The notes under the pieces are model-generated. The model did no database searches and had not been told where the DNA came from. It worked only from the letters and a program-made list of their open reading frames with translations. DNA of 28,666 bases, from the NCBI GenBank assembly GCA_004552305.1, contig SFOX01000020.1:1-28666 (forward strand), in the 5' to 3' direction. The stretch comes from Subdoligranulum variabile. GTDB taxonomy: Bacteria; Bacillota; Clostridia; Oscillospirales; Ruminococcaceae. Positions 22,279 through 28,666 of the stretch are shown piece by piece (within the stretch, counting starts at the first letter, position 1; every line of letters starts with the position of its first letter). Both the position numbers and the translations under genes were made by a program.

Positions 22279-23772
22279 TTATTTTTTGTGGTACTTGCGA
22301 TCCTCTTCCTCGTACACGGGGTCGCAGGTCAGGTGCATACCCAGCTTTTTCAGCGTATCGGTATCCACGGCAGACAGAATGACCGTGGAGTGGATGTCGC
22401 AGCCCTTCAGCTTGGGGATCTGGTGCAGCGCGGTGTTGGCGGCTTCGCCATCAGCGGCGGAGCCGGACAGCGCAATCAGAATCTCATCGGTGTGCAAGCG
22501 GGGGTTCTTGCTGCCCAAGTAGTTGGTTTTCAGCGTCTGGATCGGCTCAATGGTGCGCTGGCTGACCAAATCCAATTCCTGGTCAATGGCGGCGAGCTTT
22601 TTCAGCGCGTTCAGCAGTGCGGAGGACGCAGCGCCCAGCAGGGGACCGGTCTTGCCGGTCACAACGGTGCCGTCGGGCAGCTCAATCGCCACAGCGGGGG
22701 CGCCGCCGGTGGCAGCGCTGCAGGCGTGCGCCTGTACCTCAACGGCGCGCTCGCCCACAGCCACACCGGCTTGGCTCAGCAGCATTTCCAGTTTGTAAAG
22801 CTCCTGCTGGGTGGCGTTGCCGTTGATCTTGCGGTCACACAGACACTTGAAATACCGGCGCAGGATCTCTTTTTTGCTGGCCTCGCAGCATACGGCGTCA
22901 TCGGTAATGCAGTTGCCCGCCATATTCACGCCCATATCGGTGGGGGAACGGTAGGGACTCTTGCCGGCAATCAGCTCAAACATTGCATTGACAACGGGGA
23001 AAATCTCAATGTCACGGTTGTAGTTGACGGCGGTCTTGCCGTAAGCCTCCAGATGGAACGGGTCGATCATATTGACGTCGTTCAGGTCGGCGGTGGCGGC
23101 CTCGTAGGCAAGGTTTACGGGGTGCTTCAGCGGCAGGTTCCAGATGGGGAAGGTTTCAAACTTGGCGTAGCCTGCCTTGACGCCGCGCTTGTACTCGTGG
23201 TACAGCTGGGACAGGCAGACTGCCATCTTGCCGCTGCCGGGACCGGGCGCAGTAATGACCACCAGCGGGCGCTCGGTTTCGATGTACTCGTTTTTGCCGT
23301 AGCCGTCGTCGCTTACGATACGGGCGACATCGTTGGGGTAGCCGGCAATTTTATAGTGGCGGAAGCTGCGGATGCCCACGCTGTGCAGCTTGTTCTCAAA
23401 CTTTTCTACCTCGGGGTGGGCGGTGTACATCGTAATGCAGACGCTGCCCACAAACAGCCCCATACCTTGGAAAGCGTCGATCAGGCGCAGAACGTCCATA
23501 TCATAGGTAATGCCGTAGTCGCCGCGCATCTTATTGTTGACGATGTCCTCGGCGCTGATGACGACCACGATCTCGGCCTGCGCCTTCAGCTGCAGCAGCA
23601 TCTGCAGCTTGGAATCAGGCTGAAAGCCCGGCAGCACGCGGGAGGCGTGGTAGTCGTCAAACAGCTTGCCGCCAAATTCCAGATACAGCTTGTTGTCAAA
23701 CTGCGTAATGCGTTCACGGATGCACGCCGACTGTGTTTTTAAGTAGGCGTCATTATCAAATCCCAGCTTCAT
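22279..23772 (-). CDS. DUF1846 domain-containing protein
   Basis: The 497-aa protein is recognised as DUF1846 by its N-terminus (KLGFDNDAYLKTQSACIRERI), the long conserved core and its usual length of about 500 aa. The function of the family is not established. A P-loop-like stretch G177-P-G-S-G-K-M183 follows a hydrophobic strand (LVVITAPGPGSGK), but the residue after lysine is methionine instead of serine or threonine. No signal peptide or membrane segment is seen. ATG 23772 has AAGGAG just upstream; an in-frame ATG 10 codons earlier does not. It is a single-gene unit with its own promoter and terminator. Confidence 0.9.
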   Translation of the reverse strand: MKLGFDNDAYLKTQSACIRERITQFDNKLYLEFGGKLFDDYHASRVLPGFQPDSKLQMLLQLKAQAEIVVVISAEDIVNNKMRGDYGITYDMDVLRLIDAFQGMGLFVGSVCITMYTAHPEVEKFENKLHSVGIRSFRHYKIAGYPNDVARIVSDDGYGKNEYIETERPLVVITAPGPGSGKMAVCLSQLYHEYKRGVKAGYAKFETFPIWNLPLKHPVNLAYEAATADLNDVNMIDPFHLEAYGKTAVNYNRDIEIFPVVNAMFELIAGKSPYRSPTDMGVNMAGNCITDDAVCCEASKKEILRRYFKCLCDRKINGNATQQELYKLEMLLSQAGVAVGERAVEVQAHACSAATGGAPAVAIELPDGTVVTGKTGPLLGAASSALLNALKKLAAIDQELDLVSQRTIEPIQTLKTNYLGSKNPRLHTDEILIALSGSAADGEAANTALHQIPKLKGCDIHSTVILSAVDTDTLKKLGMHLTCDPVYEEEDRKYHKK

Positions 23773-23817
23773 AACCGCTCCTTTATATCCTTCAAACTCC
23801 AAATTTATCTAGTTTAC

Positions 23818-23846
23818 AGTATACCATATTGCGGGGCGGGTTACAA
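23818..23846 (-). promoter_or_regulatory. Promoter of the DUF1846 gene
   Basis: On the minus strand TTGTAA (23841-23846) and TATACT (23818-23823) are separated by 17 bp. Confidence 0.8.
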
Positions 23847-23870
23847 TGCACTGGCGGCAAAAAATTTGCG

Positions 23871-23900
23871 CAAAAATGCCGGGGCAAGCCTGCCCCGGCA
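23871..23900 (-). terminator. Terminator of feoAB
   Basis: Read on the minus strand, TGCCGGGGCA and TGCCCCGGCA form a perfect 10-bp stem with a 4-nt loop, followed by five T residues. It lies 15 bp beyond the stop codon. Confidence 0.88.
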
Positions 23901-23914
23901 GAAATCAGCCGATA

Positions 23915-26284
23915 TTACACAAAGCCCAGCAGCGTGCCGACGGTATGCACCAAAAATGCCATGACCCACGCAATGGCGCATTGCAGCAGCACCACACCGG
24001 CGGCGGCACGGGCGCTGCCCAGCTCTCGCTTGACGGCCGCCACGGCAGCCACACAGGGGGTATACAGCAGGGTAAACACCAGAAATACCACGGCGGTAAA
24101 CGGGGTGAACAGGGTGTCCAGCGCCACCTCGCCGCCCAGCAGCACGGTCAGGGTGGAAACCACACTCTCCTTGGCGGTAAAGCCGGTGATCAGCGCGGTG
24201 GAAACCCGCCAATCGCCAAAGCCCAAGGGGGCAAACAGCGGGGCGATCCAGCTGCCCAGCATGGCCAGCAGACTGCTGTCGGGTGTGGCGGCTACGTTCA
24301 GGCGGGCATCAAAGGTCTGCAGGAACCAAATCAGCACGGTTGCCACAAAGATGATGGTGAACGCCTTCTGCAAAAAGTCGCGCGCCTTTTCCCAAATCAG
24401 CTGCCCCACGCTGCGCGCGGAGGGGAAGCGGTAGTTGGGCAGCTCCATCACAAAGGGAACCGGCTCGCCCTTGTACTTGGTGATTTTTAAAACCAGCGCG
24501 TACAGGATGCCGCACAAAATGCCGAACAGATACAGCCCGATCATAACCGGGGCGCGCAGTGCCGGCGCAAAAAAGGCGGCGGTAAACATACCGTAAATGG
24601 GCAGCTTGGCAGAGCAGCTCATAAACGGGGTCAGCAAAATGGTCATCTTGCGGTCGCGGTCACTGGACAGCGTGCGGGTCGCCATAATGGCGGGTACCGA
24701 GCAGCCGAAGCCGATCAGCATCGGCACAAAGCTGCGCCCCGAAAGCCCGATGCGGCGCAAAAGCTGATCCATCACAAACGCCACACGCGCCATATAGCCG
24801 GTGTCCTCCAAAATGGAGAGGAAGAAGAACAGCGTCACGATGATGGGCAAAAAGCTCAATACGCTGCCCACACCGGCAAAAATGCCGTCAATGACAAGGC
24901 TGTGAACCACAGGGTTGATGCCGTAGGCGGTCAGGGCGCTGTCTACAAGCGCCGTCAGCGCGTCAATGCCGAGGGTCAATAGGTCAGAAAGCGCCGCACC
25001 GATGACCCCGAAGGTCAGCCAGAACACCAGCGCCATAATGCCGATAAAGCAGGGCAGGGCGGTGTACTTGCCGGTCAGCACGCGGTCGATGGCAACGCTG
25101 CGCTTATGCTCGCGGCTTTCGCCGGGGCGCACCACGGTTTTTTCGCACAGGCGCTCAATAAAGCTGAAGCGCATATCCGCCAGCGCCGCCTCGCGGTCCA
25201 GCCCGGTGTCGCTTTCCAGCTCGGCAATCGTATGCCCCAGCATATCGGTTTCGTTTTTGTCAAGCCCCAGCGCCTGCTCGATCAGCGGGTCGCCCTCCAC
25301 CAGCTTGGTGGCGGCAAAGCGGGCGGGCAGCCCGGCACGCACGGCGTGGTCCTCGATCAGGTGGTTGACGGCGTGGATGCAGCGGTGTACCGCACCGTCG
25401 CGCCCGTCGGCGGCGTCGCAAAAGTCGATGCGCCCGGGGCATTCGCGGTGGCGGGCAACGTGCAGCGCGTGTTCGACCAGCTCGTCTATGCCCTCGTTTT
25501 TGGCGGCGGAGATCGGCACCACCGGTACGCCCAATAAATCCTCCAACTTGTTGACCATAACGGTGCCGCCGTTGGCGCGCACCTCATCCATCATATTCAG
25601 CGCCAGCACCATCGGGATACCCAGCTCCATCAGCTGCATGGTCAGGTAGAGGTTGCGCTCAATATTGGTCGCATCTACGATATTTATAATGCCGTCCGGG
25701 TGGGTGTTCAGCAAAAAGTCACGGGTGACGATCTCCTCACTGGAATAGGGCGACAGCGAGTAGATGCCCGGCAGATCGGTCACGACAGCCTCACTGTGAC
25801 CGCGGATAACACCATCCTTGCGGTCCACCGTCACGCCGGGAAAGTTGCCGACGTGCTGGTTGGAGCCGGTCAATTGGTTGAACAGCGTCGTTTTGCCGCA
25901 GTTCTGGTTGCCCGCCAAGGCAAACTTCAGCGGCTGCCCCTTGGGGATGACCGTGCCGTTTTTGCGGTCGCGGTAGCTGGGCGCCTTGCGCAGCTCGCCC
26001 ACGCCGGGGTGGGGGACCGGGGTGTGGCGGCGCTCGGCGCGGGCAACGCGGTTGGTTTCGTGAACGTGGTCCACTTCGATTTTGGCGGCATCCGCCAGGC
26101 GCAGCGTCAACTCGTATCCGCGCAGCTCCAGCTCAATGGGGTCGCCCATGGGGGCGACCTTGCGCAGGGTCACCTCGGTACCCGGCGTAAGCCCCATATC
26201 CAGCAGGTGATGGCGCAGTTCGCCCTCGCCGCCGATGGTGGACAGGATGGCATCCTGTCCTACTTTCAATTGATCCAGTGTCAT
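23915..26284 (-). CDS. feoB: Fused FeoA-FeoB ferrous iron transporter
   Basis: The 789-aa protein combines an N-terminal FeoA SH3-like domain (about 1-75, with LLDMGLTPGTEVTL) and, after a linker, FeoB. The G domain has G1 GNQNCGKT (125-132), G3 DLPG (170-173), G4 NMMD (230-233) and G5 SAAKN (259-263). The membrane part (from about 385) has the two Gate regions with VGSVLSFLPI ... EDTGYMARVAF, IGFGCSVPAIMATRTL and SCSAKLPIYG. It takes up Fe2+ across the membrane driven by nucleotide hydrolysis. ATG 26284 has AGAGGGA upstream. It is a single-gene operon; no feoC and no clear Fur box are seen. The family assignment is certain; the fusion is uncommon but known. Confidence 0.96.
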   Translation of the reverse strand: MTLDQLKVGQDAILSTIGGEGELRHHLLDMGLTPGTEVTLRKVAPMGDPIELELRGYELTLRLADAAKIEVDHVHETNRVARAERRHTPVPHPGVGELRKAPSYRDRKNGTVIPKGQPLKFALAGNQNCGKTTLFNQLTGSNQHVGNFPGVTVDRKDGVIRGHSEAVVTDLPGIYSLSPYSSEEIVTRDFLLNTHPDGIINIVDATNIERNLYLTMQLMELGIPMVLALNMMDEVRANGGTVMVNKLEDLLGVPVVPISAAKNEGIDELVEHALHVARHRECPGRIDFCDAADGRDGAVHRCIHAVNHLIEDHAVRAGLPARFAATKLVEGDPLIEQALGLDKNETDMLGHTIAELESDTGLDREAALADMRFSFIERLCEKTVVRPGESREHKRSVAIDRVLTGKYTALPCFIGIMALVFWLTFGVIGAALSDLLTLGIDALTALVDSALTAYGINPVVHSLVIDGIFAGVGSVLSFLPIIVTLFFFLSILEDTGYMARVAFVMDQLLRRIGLSGRSFVPMLIGFGCSVPAIMATRTLSSDRDRKMTILLTPFMSCSAKLPIYGMFTAAFFAPALRAPVMIGLYLFGILCGILYALVLKITKYKGEPVPFVMELPNYRFPSARSVGQLIWEKARDFLQKAFTIIFVATVLIWFLQTFDARLNVAATPDSSLLAMLGSWIAPLFAPLGFGDWRVSTALITGFTAKESVVSTLTVLLGGEVALDTLFTPFTAVVFLVFTLLYTPCVAAVAAVKRELGSARAAAGVVLLQCAIAWVMAFLVHTVGTLLGFV

Positions 26285-26321
26285 AACGATTCCCTCTGTT
26301 TTGCCATAAAATTCAAAAAAA

Positions 26322-26350
26322 AGTATAGCACGCTCCACGCGGGATGACAA
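26322..26350 (-). promoter_or_regulatory. Promoter of feoAB
   Basis: On the minus strand TTGTCA (26345-26350) and TATACT (26322-26327) are separated by 17 bp, about 38 bp before the start codon. Confidence 0.82.
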
Positions 26351-26385
26351 GAGCTGACACAGCATATTTTGCCGCCAAACTGCAC

Positions 26386-26415
26386 AAAAAAGGACCCGCC
26401 CGGGCAGGGCAGGTC
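26386..26415 (-). terminator. Terminator of the DUF5685 operon
   Basis: On the minus strand GACC-T-GCCC pairs with GGGC-G-GGTC across one mismatch and a 5-nt loop, followed by T residues (complement of the A run 26386-26391). Confidence 0.8.
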
Positions 26416-26440
26416 GGTGACAATTTCTATAGGGACAAAA

Positions 26441-27163
26441 TCAGCAGATGAAAAACCCGCCGCGTCCGCCGCAGCAGCACCAGCTCATAATATTGCACAG
26501 CAAAAGATACATCCAGAACGACAGGCAGAACCGCCCCGGCGTGCCGCTGGGCTGGGCGTAGGGCTGCTGGTAGCCGGCGTAATCGCGCCCCGGGCGCTGC
26601 AATTGATCCAGCAGGTTCTGGTAGGCATAATTGTTGGGCTGCATCGAAACCGCCGTGCGGGCTTCCTCCTGCGCGCGGATGTTGTTGCCCAAGCCCTGAT
26701 GCGCCAAGGCGGCATAGTAATGCCACTGCGCCGTGCGCTCGGCGGCGGAAATGCCGTTCAGGGTGTTCAGGGCTTCCTCGTAAAAGCCGCTGCGGATATA
26801 GTTCGCTGCAGCGCGCATCTCGCTGCTTTCCTGCCCGGAGGTGTAGGTCTGCTGGTTGGCGCTGCTGTAAAAGCCGAACCCGAACGGTCCGTAGGCAAAG
26901 CCGCTGAACGGCTCCTGATAGTCGTAGCCGCTCTGGCGGGTATAGCTGCCGGTGCCGCCTTGGCTGTAGCTTTGCCCGCCGCCCTGCTTGCGGCGCATAA
27001 TTTCGCTGTAGGCTGCCTGTACCTCCTTAAAATGCTCCTCGGCGGCGGGGTCGTCGGGGTGCAGGTCGGGGTGGTACTGCTTGCACTTCTGGCGGTAGGC
27101 TTTTTTCAGGGTTTCGTCATCGGCACCGGGGGTGATGCCCAGTACACTGTATGGATCGGTCAT
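26441..27163 (-). CDS. J-domain protein with repeat-like and cysteine-rich C-terminus
   Basis: The 240-aa protein has an N-terminal J domain (1-58) with the catalytic H31-P-D33 motif, which would stimulate Hsp70 (DnaK). A Gly/Tyr/Gln-rich linker follows (60-112), then a helical TPR-like part (115-187) with AANYIRSGFYEEALNTLNGI and WHYYAALAHQGLGN. The protein ends in a short hydrophobic, cysteine-rich tail (C213, C223, C229-C231, C240). It lacks the zinc-finger and substrate domains of true DnaJ, so it is a specialised co-chaperone. ATG 27163 overlaps the DUF5685 stop by 4 bp (ATGA), so the two are translationally coupled; AGAGGGA serves as binding site. Confidence 0.88.
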   Translation of the reverse strand: MTDPYSVLGITPGADDETLKKAYRQKCKQYHPDLHPDDPAAEEHFKEVQAAYSEIMRRKQGGGQSYSQGGTGSYTRQSGYDYQEPFSGFAYGPFGFGFYSSANQQTYTSGQESSEMRAAANYIRSGFYEEALNTLNGISAAERTAQWHYYAALAHQGLGNNIRAQEEARTAVSMQPNNYAYQNLLDQLQRPGRDYAGYQQPYAQPSGTPGRFCLSFWMYLLLCNIMSWCCCGGRGGFFIC

Positions 27164-28011
27164 TGGGTGCGTCCCTCTCTGCGTTTTCTCAGCGGTGCGT
27201 AAAGGCTCCACACACCGGCGTAGATGGTATTATACAAAAGCTGCCCTTCGGGCGTTTCCTTTAAAATAGGCAGCATCTCAAACTGCTTGGCGCACTGCCC
27301 CATCTGCAGGGTCAGCAGGTCGTGGCAGCGCTGCTCGTACTCGGCGGGGGGCAGGGTGTCCGCCAGAACCTGCAGGGCGTTAAAGCGCCCGCGACGGCGA
27401 TCTCTGTCAAGGTCATCGTAGGCGTCCATCAGGTAGATAAAACCGCCCAGACCCTGTCCCACACCGCACAGCACCTGCCGCCATTCGTCGTCCCGGCAGG
27501 CGAAAATCTCGCCCAACAGCGTGCCGAAGGTGCGGCACAGGGCGTCCAGATCGTGGCTGTTGGCACCCTCCAAACGGTTCAGCGCATCCAGCCCGCTGAC
27601 CACGGCGCGGTATTGGCGGGGGTGCCGCCGCTCGATCTCCGGCAAAAACGGCTGCAGCTGTTCTGCCCGGCGTCGGCTGCTTTGGCGTTGGTCATCCTGC
27701 CAGTCGTCCAGATAGTTATAATACGCCAGCAGCACCGTCATATCCGCGGCATACTCTATAAAGGCATTGTCGGCGCGGGGGCGGGGCTTTACCGGGTGGG
27801 GTGGGCAGCGCCCGGCGGTAAGCTGTGTTTCCGGCTCGTACAGGGCGCTCAGCAGCAGGGCGGCAAAGGTCATATCATAGCTTAAGGCCAGCTGCGCAGC
27901 GCGTCCGTACCGTCTGCCCAAGGTGCGGCAAAGCCCGCAGTAATAGGCTTGGTAGCAGTCCAGCGCCGCCTTGCCCAGCCCTTTGCGATAGATGGTAACA
28001 TAGCCGAACAT
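27160..28011 (-). CDS. DUF5685 family protein
   Basis: The 283-aa, mostly helical protein is recognised as DUF5685 by its N-terminus, with C20-x4-C25-x2-C28 (YYCGLCRTLGRRYG) and LSYDMTFAALLLSALYEPE. Function unknown. Two aspartate-rich stretches stand out: L-D102-D-W-x-D-D107 and, near the end, YLMDAYDDLDRDRRRGRF (193-210). Such pairs are typical of the helical isoprenoid synthase fold; this link is inference. No signal peptide is seen. It is the middle gene of three: 6 bp after the zinc-ribbon gene stop and overlapping the J-domain gene start by 4 bp. Confidence 0.85.
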   Translation of the reverse strand: MFGYVTIYRKGLGKAALDCYQAYYCGLCRTLGRRYGRAAQLALSYDMTFAALLLSALYEPETQLTAGRCPPHPVKPRPRADNAFIEYAADMTVLLAYYNYLDDWQDDQRQSSRRRAEQLQPFLPEIERRHPRQYRAVVSGLDALNRLEGANSHDLDALCRTFGTLLGEIFACRDDEWRQVLCGVGQGLGGFIYLMDAYDDLDRDRRRGRFNALQVLADTLPPAEYEQRCHDLLTLQMGQCAKQFEMLPILKETPEGQLLYNTIYAGVWSLYAPLRKRREGRTQ

Positions 28012-28017
28012 AACACG

Positions 28018-28410
28018 TCAACTCTTTTTTGTAAAGTGGGTGTGGCACTTGGGGCAGGTGATGGCAATATTGCCGCGCCCGCGCGGTACGCGCAGCTCCT
28101 GCCGGCAGCCGGGGCAGCGGAAGTATTTGTACTGTTTGCGCTGCTTAAAACGCATCCGGTATTTGCTGAACCACGCTGTGACCTTGCCGCGGTAAAACAG
28201 GTACTTGCTGTTTTCGGCGCGGCGCTGATAGAAATTGCGGCTCAGGGTGCGGTAGTAGCAATACGCCAGCAGCGCAAGCCCGCCCCAATACAAAACGGCG
28301 GAAAACCATGTGCCGAGCAAAATGCAAACCAAGCTGCATACGGACAAAAACGCGCTGAACTGGTCAAAGCCGTAGCGACCTGCCATAAAGCGCCGGAACC
28401 AGTTTTTCAT
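28018..28410 (-). CDS. Small membrane protein with C-terminal zinc ribbon
   Basis: The 130-aa protein starts with a basic segment (MKNWFRRFMAGRYGFDQ). It has two transmembrane segments (about 18-35 and 38-53), a basic stretch and a C-terminal zinc ribbon C99-x2-C102, C119-x2-C122. The basic loops suggest the ribbon faces the cytosol. It could act as a membrane anchor for the two downstream gene products, but that is inference. AAAGGTG lies upstream of ATG 28410. It is the first gene of the operon; the palindromic repeat begins 34 bp upstream. Confidence 0.85.
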   Translation of the reverse strand: MKNWFRRFMAGRYGFDQFSAFLSVCSLVCILLGTWFSAVLYWGGLALLAYCYYRTLSRNFYQRRAENSKYLFYRGKVTAWFSKYRMRFKQRKQYKYFRCPGCRQELRVPRGRGNIAITCPKCHTHFTKKS

Positions 28411-28444
28411 ACTGCCAACACCTTTCCGGTGCGTGTTTATCTAC

Positions 28445-28666
28445 GGCAACACCGCACAATTCCCGCCTAACGGCTCAAGCACCGCTTCGGCGGATCTCCG
28501 CGCCAAGAGCCGCCGCAAGCGGCGGTTGCGCTCCGAAGCGCCTCGCTGCGGCTCGGTGTGCGGCACAGCATCTGCGTTGCCAAAATGCTCGATAATGTCG
28601 GGTTGCGGTACCCGCATCGTGCTTCGGGGACAAAAGCCCCTCGCACTCTGCGACCGCTGCCCCTGC
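28445..28666. repeat. Second copy of the MITE-like repeat, enlarged and cut by the window edge
   Basis: The left end GGCAACACCGCACAATTC is identical to that at 10285-10302, and the following 30 bases match with few changes. After an extra 65-70 bp rich in palindromes (about 28493-28560, with AGCCGCCGCAAGCGGCGG), the match to copy 1 resumes at GCGGCAC..GCATCTGCG and TTGCCAAAATGCTCG (to about 28590), then diverges. The right end lies outside the window. No gene is seen in 28411-28666. Confidence 0.75.

Noticed and set aside
26285..26350. Fur-type iron operator upstream of feoAB
   Set aside because: The region is AT-rich but I see no convincing inverted repeat of the Fur or DtxR/IdeR type, so none is called.

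Overview
The window looks like chromosomal DNA of a GC-rich, Gram-positive gut clostridium. The most likely group is Oscillospiraceae/Ruminococcaceae, near Gemmiger, Subdoligranulum or Faecalibacterium; this placement is inferred from gene content, GC-rich codon use and the style of the intergenic palindromes, not from a database search. No phage, CRISPR, rRNA or transposase genes are seen. Nearly all genes are intact housekeeping or conserved genes with clear Shine-Dalgarno sites, sigma-A type promoters with 17-bp spacers, and strong hairpin terminators.

Layout. 1-686: a minus-strand tRNA-Leu(CAA) with a consensus promoter and a terminator, a cluster of TTGTCTGCCA repeats beyond its 3' end, and a candidate plus-strand small RNA ending in a 19-bp terminator stem. 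687-4945: two adjacent genes that together resemble the large (about 1400 aa) 2-hydroxyacyl-CoA dehydratase activase/reductase-like iron-sulfur proteins, here split in two. 4946-5377: an array of GC-rich palindromes. 5378-5824: a CBS-pair protein. 6050-10224: the conserved Firmicutes order yloU - fakA(yloV) - recG. 10225-13296: a palindromic MITE-like element in the leader of dacF, then dacF-pncB. 13312-14288: a terminator whose 3' arm carries the ribosome binding site of a CmpB-like membrane protein gene, a 37-codon gene, and a second copy of the palindrome array. 14289-15971: a family 2 glycosyltransferase and a HAD phosphatase. 16022-17962 (minus): a RING/zinc-ribbon membrane protein and a sugar nucleotidyltransferase. 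18157-19755: prfB and a MarR regulator. 19859-22213: a CtpE-like P-type ATPase. 22279-23772 (minus): a DUF1846 protein. 23915-26284 (minus): a fused FeoA-FeoB iron transporter. 26441-28410 (minus): a tight three-gene operon (zinc-ribbon membrane protein, DUF5685 protein, J-domain protein). 28445-28666: a second, larger copy of the MITE-like repeat, cut by the window edge.

The most interesting candidates are the three-gene DUF5685 operon, whose central protein has two aspartate-rich motifs like those of isoprenoid synthases; the split activase/dehydratase pair with at least three visible cysteine sites; the two families of palindromic repeats, each present twice; and the hairpin that overlaps a ribosome binding site. 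None of these is proved novel from sequence alone.
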